Made by a program: the position numbers and the translations under genes
Notes under the pieces: model-generated
What the model was told of the DNA's origin: nothing
The model's input: the letters and a program-made list of their open reading frames with translations, nothing else
Database searches by the model: none
Shown here: piece by piece, positions 1 through 9,338 of the stretch
Layout of the letters: each line of letters opens with the position of its first letter
Numbering within the stretch: position 1 is the stretch's first letter
NCBI RefSeq assembly: GCF_034353875.1
Contig: NZ_CP133784.1
Coordinates: 1-64,000, forward strand
DNA: 64,000 nt
Direction: 5' to 3'
Origin: Pseudomonas sp. MH9.2
Lineage (GTDB): Bacteria; Pseudomonadota; Gammaproteobacteria; Pseudomonadales; Pseudomonadaceae

Positions 1-1
1 C

Positions 2-580
2 GTCGGAATTCGGCTATTACATGCAAAGATCGGCAAACTTACTAGCGATGCACAAACAGACTCGCTCACCGGGCTGCATAACCGTCGCGTGCTTGATATT
101 GCATTAGAGCGATTGGAGCGCGAACGTCGTCCTTTCGCGGTCGTGGCACTCGATATCGATCACTTCAAGCGAGTCAATGATAGTTATGGCCATGATGCAG
201 GTGATGAAGTACTCAGGCGGTTGGGGGCGTTGATGCGTGTCAATACTCGAGAGGGTGATGTGCTCTGCCGAGTCGGTGGTGAGGAATTTCTTATTCTCTT
301 GCCGGCTACTTCACCTGAGGTAGCTCACCGAGTGTCAGAGCGTCTGCGACAGCAAGTAGAAGATGCGCGGATGGACCCGGTTGGGCCTATCACTATCTCT
401 CTGGGTGTTGCGCACTGGCCGCTAAGCTCTGGCAGCGTCGACGACGTTTTGAAGATGGCAGACAACATGCTTTACACGGCAAAACAAACGGGTCGTAATC
501 GGGTCGTTTTAGCCGGTGCGCTGCATCCGCCGGAACAGGCCCCCGCTGCGCTATCAAACGCGTTATCTGCCGATCAGTGA
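2..580 (+). CDS. Diguanylate cyclase GGDEF domain, 3' part only
   Basis: The window opens inside this gene; the reading frame is open from base 2. It carries a complete GGDEF domain, which makes cyclic di-GMP from two GTP. The domain-start signature DSLTGLHNRR lies near bases 59-88, followed by the metal-binding DIDHFKRVNDSYGH stretch, the catalytic GGEEF loop near base 275, and an RxxD inhibitory I-site five residues before it (REGD), so product feedback inhibition is expected. A short disordered tail of about 25 residues follows. The sensory N-terminus is outside the window, so the input signal cannot be named. It converges on the receiver-HDOD gene, with 27 bp between stop codons. Confidence 0.9.
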   Translation, partial: VGIRLLHAKIGKLTSDAQTDSLTGLHNRRVLDIALERLERERRPFAVVALDIDHFKRVNDSYGHDAGDEVLRRLGALMRVNTREGDVLCRVGGEEFLILLPATSPEVAHRVSERLRQQVEDARMDPVGPITISLGVAHWPLSSGSVDDVLKMADNMLYTAKQTGRNRVVLAGALHPPEQAPAALSNALSADQ

Positions 581-607
581 GGGTCGAAGACAAGCCCATG
601 AGTTGTT

Positions 608-1732
608 TCAGGCAAGACCGGCAAGGCGGCGCAGGCGCTCCAGGCTGCGCGGCTCCTCGCCATTGATTTCTGCTGCGGCCAAACGCATAAGCACTTTCTC
701 TCGACGAAATTGCGCTGGCGGCAGAACGTAGACTGCGCCAATAAGGTCCCGCAGAGCCATGGGCAGCCCCCAGTGAGCTTTAAGGCTGATAGCAAAGGGG
801 TTGCTGAATTCGCGCATGGCTTGCGTCAGTGCGCTCTCGCTGAGGCTGTGCCCTTTGTGCTCCCAGGCTTGAGCCTGATAGATCACGCAGAGTTCTCCTA
901 TGCGGTGCAACAAGGCTGCGCACTGAAGCGGCGCGGGATCAACCCCGCATTCCCGCGCCAAGCGCGTGACTCGATTACTGAGAGCTTCTGCGTCGTTCAG
1001 ATGAGCTTGGGCCAGCGTCTGCACCAAAGGACTGCTCTGCTCGTTAGCTTGACGCAATGCCAGACACAAGGCCATGTTGAGGCTGGTCGGTCCGCCCAGC
1101 CGCTGCAAAGCCTCGGGCAGGCTCATATAGGGGTGGCCAACGCCGATATAGGCGCTGCTATTGGATGCGGCGACCAGATGGGCGCTCAAGGCCGGGTCAT
1201 ACTGCCAGCTCTCTACAAGTTCGCGCAGATCCAGTTCTTCACCTTTGAGGATCAGCTGAAGTGTGTCTTTGACGTTGCTCAGCAGTGGTATATCCAGTTC
1301 CGCGGCGGACAGGCGACCAAGGAAGGCAATGAAGTCTTGCTCCGTTAGCGGTTCGAGTGAGCGTTCTGCACTGTCGGGTAACAGCTTTTTCAGGCGAGCC
1401 ACCACACTCGGTACCTGGAAGGGCTTACTAATAAAGGTACTGATCCCCAGCGAGCGCGCAGACAGCACATTCTCACGATCGGCGCGGCCGGTAACCACAA
1501 CCAGGGGGGCGGGGCGATTATTTTTTAGAAGGGTGTGAAGCAGGCGGACACCGGTCGAATCGGAGAGGTTCCAGTCTGCGAGTACTAATTGATAAGACGT
1601 TCGCTTGCACGCTTCGTCGGCAGCCAGTACCTCGTGAAAGATGTCTATTGCCGCGTCCGGGCAAAGATTCAAGACAATCTGCTTAAGCATGTCAGCGATC
1701 CAGGGGTCATCTTCCAGAATCATCACTTGCAT
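608..1732 (-). CDS. Response regulator with HDOD output domain
   Basis: About 374 residues. The N-terminal 120 form a CheY-like receiver (acidic EDD cluster, phospho-acceptor Asp in VLADWNLSD, conserved Thr in VVVTGRAD, Lys in SKPF). The rest is an HDOD domain (PLLSNVKDTL; SYDPALSAHLVAASNSS-like core), a metal-free relative of HD phosphohydrolases found in signalling proteins. I chose the internal ATG at 1732 because AAGGA precedes it by 7 bases and it starts directly at the receiver fold; an ATG at 1759 would add nine unconserved residues. HDOD receivers often act in c-di-GMP networks, and the neighbouring GGDEF gene fits that, but the target is not visible. Confidence 0.85.
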   Translation of the reverse strand: MQVMILEDDPWIADMLKQIVLNLCPDAAIDIFHEVLAADEACKRTSYQLVLADWNLSDSTGVRLLHTLLKNNRPAPLVVVTGRADRENVLSARSLGISTFISKPFQVPSVVARLKKLLPDSAERSLEPLTEQDFIAFLGRLSAAELDIPLLSNVKDTLQLILKGEELDLRELVESWQYDPALSAHLVAASNSSAYIGVGHPYMSLPEALQRLGGPTSLNMALCLALRQANEQSSPLVQTLAQAHLNDAEALSNRVTRLARECGVDPAPLQCAALLHRIGELCVIYQAQAWEHKGHSLSESALTQAMREFSNPFAISLKAHWGLPMALRDLIGAVYVLPPAQFRREKVLMRLAAAEINGEEPRSLERLRRLAGLA

Positions 1733-1855
1733 GTTGCGTCCTTCGGGGTGGCGGTGCATGAAGGAATGACGACTGAAGAGATCATGATGTGCCGGATTTC
1801 ATTAAGGAGTTTGCCCTGCCGTGTGGAAAATAACGACACCGAACGTATGTTCGGA

Positions 1856-2287
1856 CTACGCAGTCTTCCAGTACTTCTGCATCTCGATAAAAAGAAAGGA
1901 GGCCGTCCATGTAATCAGCACCAAGCCGGTCAGCGCTTCAAGTCCCGTCAGAAACTTAAGAACCCCTTGGGGTTCAATGTCACCAAAGCCGAGCGTGGTG
2001 AAGGTGGTGAACGAGAAATAAACACAGTCCATCAGGCTACCATCAAAATCTCCCCTTAACGTACCCCAATGACCTGACTCGATCATAAAGTAATAGGCCA
2101 GGGCGAAAATCCACACTTCGACGGCGTGCGCTGTGAGTGCGCCCAGTACGCCAAAGACTATCCTGAAACGGTGCCAGACCTTCAGCCTCGGCATGAGAGA
2201 GTTGAGGCGAAGCAGCAGTTCATAGTGGATGAAGACGGACACCATGACGATAAAGGTGTTCAGCGCTGTAAGGGCTATCATCGTCAT
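1856..2287 (-). CDS. Small two-helix potassium channel family protein
   Basis: 143 residues with hydrophobic segments at about 5-25, 45-68 and 105-130 and a pore loop carrying TTLGFGD, a variant of the TxGYGD selectivity filter. This is the Ion_trans_2 (PF07885) class of simple prokaryotic K+ channels in the inner membrane. There is no RCK/TrkA-N regulatory domain and no voltage-sensor block, so gating is unknown. Phe in place of Tyr in the filter occurs in natural K+ channels. It is followed downstream by the receiver-HDOD gene after 123 bp; no link between the two is evident. Confidence 0.8.
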   Translation of the reverse strand: MTMIALTALNTFIVMVSVFIHYELLLRLNSLMPRLKVWHRFRIVFGVLGALTAHAVEVWIFALAYYFMIESGHWGTLRGDFDGSLMDCVYFSFTTFTTLGFGDIEPQGVLKFLTGLEALTGLVLITWTASFLFIEMQKYWKTA

Positions 2288-2697
2288 CTCTGCATTTAAA
2301 ACGCCTATTTGAACAGGGCTGCTGTTAAATTGCCATACGGCAGGCCTGAAGTTGTCGGGCGTTTAGACAGCGGTTCTCCAGTCGTGCGGACAATTCAATT
2401 GTCGGGCGCGGTTTGGATATCAGGAATGCGGGTGCAATCCGAGCCCCCTGTTTTGAAGAGTTCGCTGTTGGGTCAGGGTCTTGTCGAGGCGTGAGGTTGT
2501 GGCTTGATGCGCCCTGATAGAGGCGGAACCGGGCTCCACCTCTTGTTGTGCAATATCGATTCAGGCAGCGTGGTCCCGGTTGCCAGAGCAATCTGTTATT
2601 GCATTACATAACGGCCTGGTGCCGGTTCCAGTGGCGGGTGTTGCGCATTGCCCATGTCTGCCACTGCAGTCTGGCGTTCGCCGGCGTGTTTGGCCAG
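2288..2697. other. 410-bp gene-free stretch between K+ channel and phaC
   Basis: No convincing coding region. It contains a 7-bp palindrome GACAATT-C-AATTGTC at 2389-2403 and a 10-bp direct repeat TTGTCGGGCG at 2352-2361 and 2399-2408. No T-run terminator was seen after phaC. The stretch lies at the edge of the PHB genes, which are probably acquired, and may be a decayed junction; that is inference only. Confidence 0.5.
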
Positions 2698-4299
2698 TCA
2701 GACGAACCAGTCATTCCACCAACTTCCCGATTGCTGTTCGGCGCCTTTGAACCAGGTGTCGGGGTTTTTAGTGACTCGGCTGTTTGTCCAATAATGGCGT
2801 TTCTGTTTTGCGGGTGGATTGATGACGCCAGCGATGTGCCCGGAGGCGCCCAGTACAAAGCGTTTGGTTCCGGAAAGCACGGCGGTACTGGCGTAGGCGC
2901 TCCTCCATGGCACGATATGATCATCATGGGTTGCAAGAATGTAGGCGGGTGCATCGACGGCCTGCAAGTCGAGTTTGACTCCGCAACACTCCAGTTCGCC
3001 TGACTTCAGGTCATTCTGCAGATAGGTGTGGCGCAGGTACCAACAGTACATTGGGCCGGGGAGGTTGGTGCTGTCGTTATTCCAGAACAGCAAATCCAGT
3101 GGGACAGGCTTGTTGCCTTTGAGGTATTTGTCGACGTTGTAGTTCCACCACAGGTCGTTGGGGCGAAGCATGGAGAAAGTGTTGCCCATGTCCTTGCCAT
3201 GAAACACTCCGAATGGACCGTCCATGCCGCCGATAGTGCGCTCGCGGTAGGCCACCAGCTTTTCGTCGACGAACACACTGATCGGTCCGGTATCGAGGTA
3301 GTCGAGGAACGTCGTCAAGAGGCTCACGCTGCCGATGTCGTGATCACCACGCGCCGCGAGTACTGCCAGGGCGGTACTCAGCAATGTGCCGCCTATGCAG
3401 AAGCCCACGCAGTTGGGCCGCTGCTCTCCGCTGATCTCTCGCGTCAACTGCAAGGCCTTGAGCACGCCATGCTCGATCAGGTCGTCCCAGGTTATTTCCG
3501 CGTGTTCCAGACCGAAGTTGCGCCAGGACATCATGAACACTGGATGCCCTTGTTCCAATAGATGCTTAACGACAGAGTTGTCTGGGCGCAGGTCGAGGGT
3601 GTAGTACTTGTTAATGGATGGCGGCACGATGAAAACAGGACGCGAGTACTGCGTTTCACTCTGCGGGTAGTACTGAATGAGCTGGAAAATCTCATTCTCG
3701 AAGATAACTTCGCCTGGGGTGGTGGCGAGGTCGACACCGACCGTGAAGGCACCACTGTCACACTGGCGCATCTTGCCTTCCTGCAGATCGCTGGCCAAGT
3801 GCATCATGCCTGTGAACAGGCTGGCACCCTGGGTTTCAACTACACGCTGGAGAGCATCAGGGTTGCTGGTCAGGAAATTGCTGGGCGCATTGGCGGCAAT
3901 GGCTTGTTCTACCAGGTAGCGTAGGCGTTGGCGCGGTTTTTCTTCTTCGATCGGAAGCCTGTCGAGCAGCCTCAAGAGAAAGTTGGAATTGAGTAAATAA
4001 AAGGCGGCAAGGGAACCGAACAGTGGCTCGTTCCAGTTTCCGCTGGAGAAGCGGCGATCATCAAAGTTGAAGGGTTGGCCGGTCAGCAGTTGTTGGCCTA
4101 GTTGCCCCCATTGACGCTGGTAGTCCATCTGAAGGTTGTCCAGTGTTTCACGAGGCACCTCGAACCAGGGAGTGTGGTCGTGCCCGGAAAACCAGTCATT
4201 GCTGCTGACCCACTGGCGTAATTGTTGCATCGCAAAAGAGGCGATAAAGGGAACTTGTCCAGACCAATAGGTGTTGAACGCATGCGAATTATTGTTCAT
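2698..4299 (-). CDS. phaC: Class I poly(3-hydroxybutyrate) synthase
   Basis: Polymerises (R)-3-hydroxybutyryl-CoA to PHB on granule surfaces. It has 533 residues, at the short end for class I synthases. The lipase-like box GFCIGG places the catalytic Cys at 301; Asp460 (HDDHIVPW) and His488 (GASGHIAGVINPP) complete the triad. The N-terminal PhaC_N region runs to about residue 220. The ATG at 4299 has AAGGAG 6 bases upstream. It is the last gene of phaB-phaA-phaC, the order known from Pseudomonas sp. 61-3 and P. extremaustralis (there named phbBAC). It belongs to class I, which takes short-chain monomers, not the class II medium-chain synthases typical of pseudomonads. Confidence 0.95.
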   Translation of the reverse strand: MNNNSHAFNTYWSGQVPFIASFAMQQLRQWVSSNDWFSGHDHTPWFEVPRETLDNLQMDYQRQWGQLGQQLLTGQPFNFDDRRFSSGNWNEPLFGSLAAFYLLNSNFLLRLLDRLPIEEEKPRQRLRYLVEQAIAANAPSNFLTSNPDALQRVVETQGASLFTGMMHLASDLQEGKMRQCDSGAFTVGVDLATTPGEVIFENEIFQLIQYYPQSETQYSRPVFIVPPSINKYYTLDLRPDNSVVKHLLEQGHPVFMMSWRNFGLEHAEITWDDLIEHGVLKALQLTREISGEQRPNCVGFCIGGTLLSTALAVLAARGDHDIGSVSLLTTFLDYLDTGPISVFVDEKLVAYRERTIGGMDGPFGVFHGKDMGNTFSMLRPNDLWWNYNVDKYLKGNKPVPLDLLFWNNDSTNLPGPMYCWYLRHTYLQNDLKSGELECCGVKLDLQAVDAPAYILATHDDHIVPWRSAYASTAVLSGTKRFVLGASGHIAGVINPPAKQKRHYWTNSRVTKNPDTWFKGAEQQSGSWWNDWFV

Positions 4300-4340
4300 A
4301 GAGCTCCTTGCCCAGGGCGGTGAATCGGGCAGAAAGTAAA

Positions 4341-4361
4341 CCGGACTCTGCCTGAGTCCGG
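4341..4361 (-). terminator. Intercistronic hairpin between phaA and phaC
   Basis: A perfect 8-bp inverted repeat, CCGGACTC and GAGTCCGG, with a 5-base loop. On the transcribed (minus) strand it is followed by tttactttct, a weak U-rich tail. It lies in the 88-bp gap between the thiolase stop and the synthase start. It could be a partial terminator or mRNA-processing hairpin that lowers phaC expression relative to phaB and phaA. Confidence 0.5.
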
Positions 4362-4387
4362 TGCAGCAACAGGAGTGGGAGTGCGGG

Positions 4388-5567
4388 CTAGCGCTCGATG
4401 GCCAGGCCGACGCCTTGACCTCCGCCGATGCATAAGGTGGCCAGGCCTTTCTTGCCGTCGCGGCGGATCAGTTCGTGTACCAGCGATACCAGTATCCGAG
4501 CTCCAGACGCGCCAATCGGGTGGCCGAGCGCAATAGCCCCGCCGTTGACGTTGACTTTGCTGGTGTCCCAGCCCAACTCTTGACCCACTGCCAGCGACTG
4601 GGCTGCAAAGGCTTCATTGGCCTCGATCAGATCAAGGTCGTCCACGCTCCAGCCGGCTTTTTCCAGTGTGCGACGTGTGGCCGGCACGGGACCGATACCC
4701 ATGATTGCCGGGTCCACGCCCGCGCTGGCATAGGCTTTGATCCGTGCCAGGATCGGTAGACCCAGGGCCTGCGCTTTAGCGGCACTGGCCAGTAACAAAA
4801 CGGCAGCGCCATCGTTGAGGGTCGAGGAGTTGCCAGCGGTCACAGAGCCTTCTTTCAGGAAGGCGGGTTTGAGTGTTGCCAGGGCTTGTGCGGTGCTATC
4901 GACAGCGCGGCTGTTCGTCGGTATCGAAGATGAGCGGGTTGCCCTTGCGCTGGGGAATCAGAATCGGGGTGATTTCGCTCTTGAAGCGCCCGGACTCAAT
5001 GGCCGCTGCCGCCTTCTGTTGTGAGGCTGCGGCGAAGGCATCCTGTTTCTCACGTCCAATGCTGTACTTTAGCGCCAGGTTTTCGGCGGTAATACCCATG
5101 TGATAGTCGTTGAAGGCATCCCATAGGCCATCCTGGATCATGCTGTCGAGTAGTTGCGCATGACCCATGCGCAGGCCTGTGCGTGCCTTGGGCAGGACGT
5201 AAGGAGCCAGACTCATATTTTCCTGACCGCCAGCGATCACCAGTTCCGCGTCACCGCAACGGATCGCCTGGACGGCGAGTTGGACAGCCTTGAGGCCGGA
5301 GCCGCAGACCTTGTTCAAGGTCAGGGCGGGCGTGGTGTGTGGCAAGCCTGCCTTGATTGCCGTCTGGCGTGCCGGGTTTTGTCCGGCGCCAGCACTGAGC
5401 ACCTGTCCGAGGATTACCTCATCTATCTGGGCCGCATTAACACCGGTCTGTTCTAGCAGGTGGCGAATCACGGCGGCACCCAGTTCGGTGGCGGGAATTC
5501 CGGCAAGAGCACCCTGGAAGCTGCCTATAGCGGTACGAGTGGCAGCAACAATTACGACTTCGTTCAT
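4388..5567 (-). pseudogene. phaA: Acetyl-CoA acetyltransferase (beta-ketothiolase) PhaA, frameshifted as given
   Basis: Condenses two acetyl-CoA to acetoacetyl-CoA, the first step to PHB. The 5' frame (5567 down to a stop at 4896) ends ...DTDEQPRC; the frame continuing to 4388 resumes at base 4900 with [23 protein letters not shown] when one base near 4901 is skipped. Rejoined, the protein is 392 residues, the normal length. All catalytic parts survive: the Cys in NKVCGSG, the His in [10 protein letters not shown] and the second Cys in CIGGGQG. The start at 5567 has GAGG 7 bases upstream. This is either a real one-base insertion, which would inactivate the enzyme, or a sequencing error. Other chromosomal thiolases could cover the step. 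Confidence 0.85.
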
Positions 5568-5631
5568 GCATGACCTCATTGGTAAGGCAAAATTCGTCGA
5601 GCAGGATCAGCGCATCCATGCGCTGACGGGA

Positions 5632-6378
5632 CTACTGCATATTCATGCCGCCGTTTACCGAGAAGTCGGCACCGGTGCTGTAAGCGGACTCTTCGGAGGC
5701 CAGCCAGGCAACGATTGATGCGATTTCTGCGGGCAGGCCAAGGCGGCCGACTGGGGTTGCCGCGATCATGGCGTCGAGAATGTCCGGGCGTATCGCCGCC
5801 GTCATATTGGTCTGGATGTAGCCTGGGGATACGGTGTTGACCGTCACACCCTTGCCTGAGACTTCACGGGCCAACGCCATGGTGAAACCATGGGTTCCGG
5901 CCTTGGCTGCGGAGTAGTTGGTCTGGCCGAATTGGCCGCGCTGGCCGTTGATGGAGGAGATGTTGATGACCCGGCCCCAGCCCTTCGCCAACATCCCTTC
6001 AATAACCTGTTTGGTGGTATTGAATAGTCCGCTCAGGTTCGTCCCGATAACGGCGTTCCAGTCTTCGGGAGTGAGCTTGCGAAAGGATGCGTCGCGCGTA
6101 ATGCCCGCATTATTGACCAGTACGTCGATCGGGCCGCACATCTCGCGCACCAGTTCGAACGTTTTGCGGGTTGATTCCCAGTCGGTGATGTCTGTGTCAA
6201 CGCAGTCGAAGTGATAACCGCCTTCGAGTTGACTTGCTATCCAATCATTTTTTCGGCTGGAATTAGGGCTGCAGCCAACAATGACCCTAAATCCATCCTG
6301 GTACAGACGCTGACTGATAGCTGTACCAATACCGCCCATCCCACCTGTTACTACTGCAATACGGCTACGTGATTCCAT
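5632..6378 (-). CDS. phaB: NADPH-dependent acetoacetyl-CoA reductase PhaB
   Basis: Reduces acetoacetyl-CoA to (R)-3-hydroxybutyryl-CoA, the PHB monomer. Short-chain dehydrogenase of 248 residues: the nucleotide loop TGGMGGIGTA near residues 11-20, NNAG near 93, the catalytic Ser (INISSINGQRG), and Tyr-x-x-x-Lys in NYSAAKAG; the C-terminal FSVNGGMNMQ is typical of PhaB. I chose the ATG at 6378, which has GAAGGAAG upstream, over a frame extension to 6441 that lacks a ribosome site. First gene of phaB-phaA-phaC; the 418 bp upstream should hold the operon promoter. Confidence 0.95.
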   Translation of the reverse strand: MESRSRIAVVTGGMGGIGTAISQRLYQDGFRVIVGCSPNSSRKNDWIASQLEGGYHFDCVDTDITDWESTRKTFELVREMCGPIDVLVNNAGITRDASFRKLTPEDWNAVIGTNLSGLFNTTKQVIEGMLAKGWGRVINISSINGQRGQFGQTNYSAAKAGTHGFTMALAREVSGKGVTVNTVSPGYIQTNMTAAIRPDILDAMIAATPVGRLGLPAEIASIVAWLASEESAYSTGADFSVNGGMNMQ

Positions 6379-6400
6379 ACAAGAACTTCCTTCTCTATTT

Positions 6401-6411
6401 TTGCGCTGCAA
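6401..6411. promoter_or_regulatory. Candidate PhaR/PhbF operator before phaB
   Basis: TTGCGCTGCAA, an instance of the TGC-N3-GCA pattern reported for PhaR/PhbF repressors. It sits 23-33 bp upstream of the phaB start, where bound protein would block transcription or initiation. The same pattern occurs twice between phbX and the phasin gene. Confidence 0.5.
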
Positions 6412-6542
6412 TACGTGAATTGTTCTGTATTGACAGGGCATGAGGAAGTGTTTGGCGGTGACTGCTTAGTGTCCAACGGTGCCAAACTGGCGTTTGGGTC
6501 ATTTGGTTGAGATTGCGTGGTATCTGTGTTTGAAGTTTGATG

Positions 6543-6561
6543 AATAATGACTATCATTTTC
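6543..6561. promoter_or_regulatory. Fur-box-like 19-mer upstream of phaB
   Basis: AATAATGACTATCATTTTC matches the 19-bp Fur consensus GATAATGATAATCATTATC at 15 of 19 positions; the complementary reading matches 16 of 19. It lies 165-183 bp upstream of the phaB ATG. It suggests iron input to PHB synthesis but rests on sequence resemblance alone in an AT-rich stretch. Confidence 0.35.
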
Positions 6562-6796
6562 AATAATAACTGGTAATTATTCCGTGCTTGTTTTGGATCC
6601 AAAGATCATTCATGGCGCTATAGATGGTGCAAGTTCCGGCTGTGCCGAGCGCTGATAAGTTTGTTCTTGTGCTACACGATAATGTCCGGCTTTAAGCTGG
6701 AGAAGGCGCTCTCACGTTGGGCTTGTTTCACTCCGCAGGGTCGGTCTGATGCAAGACCGACGCGGCGCATGAGTTGCCTCTGTCAATAACCCCGCG

Positions 6797-9205
6797 TTAT
6801 TCCGGCTTGGTCCGTTTTGTTACTCCCCTTCCTGGTTTGCGCGCTGGACTTGCATCCGTGGTAGCGAGTGTCGGCGCCGGCTGTGTCGCTACAGGAGGGG
6901 CTACCAGCTTGACTGCATCTGCTTCACTTGGCTGCGGGGCCAGACTAGGGCCTGGCAGGGGGATGTCGAGTAGCGAGTGCAGTTCACACCAGAGTTTTCC
7001 TTCAGCACCGATAGTCGTTAGCAACTCAGGTACTAATAGCGCCACGGCCGCCAGGATCTGCTGGCGTGCTTCGGTTTCCGGGAGCAGCAAGGGCAGGCTG
7101 CGCAAGCTTTCTTCCGGGTGAACAAAGACCAGCAGGTTCTGCAGTCGTATGGTTTCGCGCAGAACAATGGGGTCGATGTAGTGCTCGACTGGAACAGGGC
7201 CCTGCTGGATCAGTTGCTCGACGCGGCGCTTGTCGATTTTCTTGCTGTCACGGCCGATCAGGAAAAGTATTCGTACCAGCGCTTCCAGTCTACCGCCGAG
7301 GGCTAGAGCCTCATGCAGACGCTCGATCAGGACCTTGTCTTGCTGCTCGGCATGCTCCTGAAGATTCCGCGCAGGCTGCTTGTCAACAAGGGCGCTTAAC
7401 CCTCCATACACACTGTAGAAACACAGTTCAAGGGATGCGTCACGCACATCACGATAAGCATTCAGGACGTCCTGCATCTGGTTGGAGAACAGGTCCTGCC
7501 ACGCCAGCAGTGGGTTGTCTTTGCGGGCGGGGCGGCGATCGCTGTGCACTTGAGCGGCGGTGCCAGCGAGCCACCACAGTGCCGGATTCAGACTGCTCCA
7601 TACCACCTGTTGTTGATGGAACGGGTGCGTCTTGCGCAACAGTTCTGCGATGGGCTCATTGATCATCTGGCGCATCCAGGGGCGTACGAACCCGTCGTAA
7701 AGCGAGCTATTGATTTCGGAGGCGCGCTCTACCAGCGCGAATTCGCGATCGTCATCACGCGCCGGCTCGCCTTCATCATGGATATCGGCGATTCGCCTGG
7801 GTTCGAAACGTACGCGATAGCGTGCATCATCGCTGCCCGATGGGTCAGGGATATCCTCGATCAGCATTTCATACAGCCCCGAGGGCAGCGCATTGATTGC
7901 GTCGACAGCCCCGAGCAGTTCACGGTGTTCGCGCCGGGCGACCTTGCCGGATACGAAGATGCCCAGATGGCCGATACTGGCGTGCTGCAGGTAGACGATG
8001 GTGCGTCCAGCACACTGCAAAGCGAGATCGCTGGGATAGACATCGGTTATCCAGTTCAGTGCTTGTTGTGGGGATGTGATGTTGTCTCCGTACGAGCAGA
8101 ACACCACCACCGGTGCTTCGATCTGTTTCAGGTCAAGCCCGAGGGTCTTGCGTCCGAGCCCTCCAGACAGATGGTTGCCGATGAAAAGGTTGTCGACAAT
8201 CATTTCGATTTCTTCGCTATTCAGCAGGCTCGGGCTGCCCCACCAGCGTTCGAAATCGAGAAAGCGCGGAGCCTCGCTGTCGACTTGACTGAACAGCTGG
8301 TAGTACTTGTTCCAATAGGTATTGGCGGGGTCCAGGTTCTCGAAGTTGCTGACCAGCCAGGTGCCGTCGAAACGGTCGTTGCCCAAATCGCTGGCCAGGC
8401 GAGTCGTCCAGCCCCCGCCCAGCAGGCCGCCGGTATAACGCATTGGATTGCGTCCATTGACACCGGCCCAGTACGACAAAGGAGCACCGTTGATGATGAT
8501 CAATCCCGGCAGCTCCGGGTGTGTTGCAGCCAACCCCATTAACGCCCAGCCGGCTTGACAGTTGCCGACCACAACAGGTTTGCTGCCGTCAGGATGGAGG
8601 GCGCTGACGGCTTCGATGAAATGGGCTTCGGCTTCGACGATATCCATCAGCGTTTGCCCTGGCATGGGCGCGTGACTGAAGGCGATGAAGTAGGTGGGAT
8701 GGCCCGCTCTGAGGCTCTCGCCTATTACCGAATCTTGTTTGAAGCCGCCAATGCCCGAGCCATGACCACCGCGCGGATCAATGATGATTACTGGCTGGCT
8801 GCTGCTGTCGATGTTTTGCTCTGCTCCAGGGAGGATTCGTAATAGCGAGTAGTTGACGGGGCGGGGGAGATCCGAGCCAGCGATCAGCGTTTCATGATTG
8901 AACTTGAGCAGCAACGGATACCCGGCGCGCTGGTGGACCAGTGTGTTGTCGCCGCGCTGGCGCAGGGTGTCCCAGAACAGCAGGCTGCGTTGACTGAGGT
9001 CGGCGAAGTACTCCTGCCAGTCATCAAGGGTGGGTTGCGTTAGCTGGCCCTGGATGAGTGGTGTAAACGTTTTTTCCTGACGCTGGCGCGAGGCGTCGAG
9101 GACGTTCGAGGTATTCATGTGTTGCAGTCGACTTAGATTTTCGAGTACATCATGTTTTACGAAAAGCCCTTTATCCTGCGACGCAACAATATAGTCATTA
9201 TCCAT
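6797..9205 (-). CDS. phbX: PhbX, DUF3141 synthase-like protein of the PHB locus
   Basis: 802 residues. The N-terminal half is an alpha/beta hydrolase fold like PHA synthase: GNCQAGW supplies a Cys in a lipase-like box near residue 216, an Asp follows in YGDNITSP, and a His in ASIGHLGIFVS, so a complete Cys-Asp-His triad is present. The C-terminal half is alpha-helical and ends in a Pro/Ala/Lys-rich basic tail. The start at 9205 has AGGAG 7 bases upstream. PhbX is known by name from the P. extremaustralis PHB cluster; its biochemical role is, to my knowledge, not settled. It might be a polymerase, depolymerase or acyl-transferring granule protein. It is divergent from the phasin gene. Confidence 0.85.
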   Translation of the reverse strand: MDNDYIVASQDKGLFVKHDVLENLSRLQHMNTSNVLDASRQRQEKTFTPLIQGQLTQPTLDDWQEYFADLSQRSLLFWDTLRQRGDNTLVHQRAGYPLLLKFNHETLIAGSDLPRPVNYSLLRILPGAEQNIDSSSQPVIIIDPRGGHGSGIGGFKQDSVIGESLRAGHPTYFIAFSHAPMPGQTLMDIVEAEAHFIEAVSALHPDGSKPVVVGNCQAGWALMGLAATHPELPGLIIINGAPLSYWAGVNGRNPMRYTGGLLGGGWTTRLASDLGNDRFDGTWLVSNFENLDPANTYWNKYYQLFSQVDSEAPRFLDFERWWGSPSLLNSEEIEMIVDNLFIGNHLSGGLGRKTLGLDLKQIEAPVVVFCSYGDNITSPQQALNWITDVYPSDLALQCAGRTIVYLQHASIGHLGIFVSGKVARREHRELLGAVDAINALPSGLYEMLIEDIPDPSGSDDARYRVRFEPRRIADIHDEGEPARDDDREFALVERASEINSSLYDGFVRPWMRQMINEPIAELLRKTHPFHQQQVVWSSLNPALWWLAGTAAQVHSDRRPARKDNPLLAWQDLFSNQMQDVLNAYRDVRDASLELCFYSVYGGLSALVDKQPARNLQEHAEQQDKVLIERLHEALALGGRLEALVRILFLIGRDSKKIDKRRVEQLIQQGPVPVEHYIDPIVLRETIRLQNLLVFVHPEESLRSLPLLLPETEARQQILAAVALLVPELLTTIGAEGKLWCELHSLLDIPLPGPSLAPQPSEADAVKLVAPPVATQPAPTLATTDASPARKPGRGVTKRTKPE

Positions 9206-9338
9206 GATGCTCTCCTGGCCGTATGCATGAGAAGCGGCTTGCCTCAGCCTTCATTGCTCAGGAAGGGATTTGGTTTGGCCGATCTATTCTGTTTATGGAG
9301 GAGTTATAACGAATAGCTGCAGAAGGGGCAAAGCTTTT

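Larger units (their letters stand above)
6379..6796. other. 418-bp gene-free phaB promoter region
   Basis: Stretch between the phaB start and the phbX stop, with an AT-rich middle (about 6530-6600). It contains a PhaR-like site at 6401-6411 and a Fur-box-like sequence at 6543-6561, both listed separately. I see no credible small gene. The phaBAC promoter is expected here, reading leftwards, but no confident -35/-10 pair could be assigned by eye. Confidence 0.6.

Noticed and set aside
4388..5567. Two separate thiolase genes
   Set aside because: Neither part has a complete fold; skipping one base rejoins them into a normal-length enzyme, so they are one broken gene.
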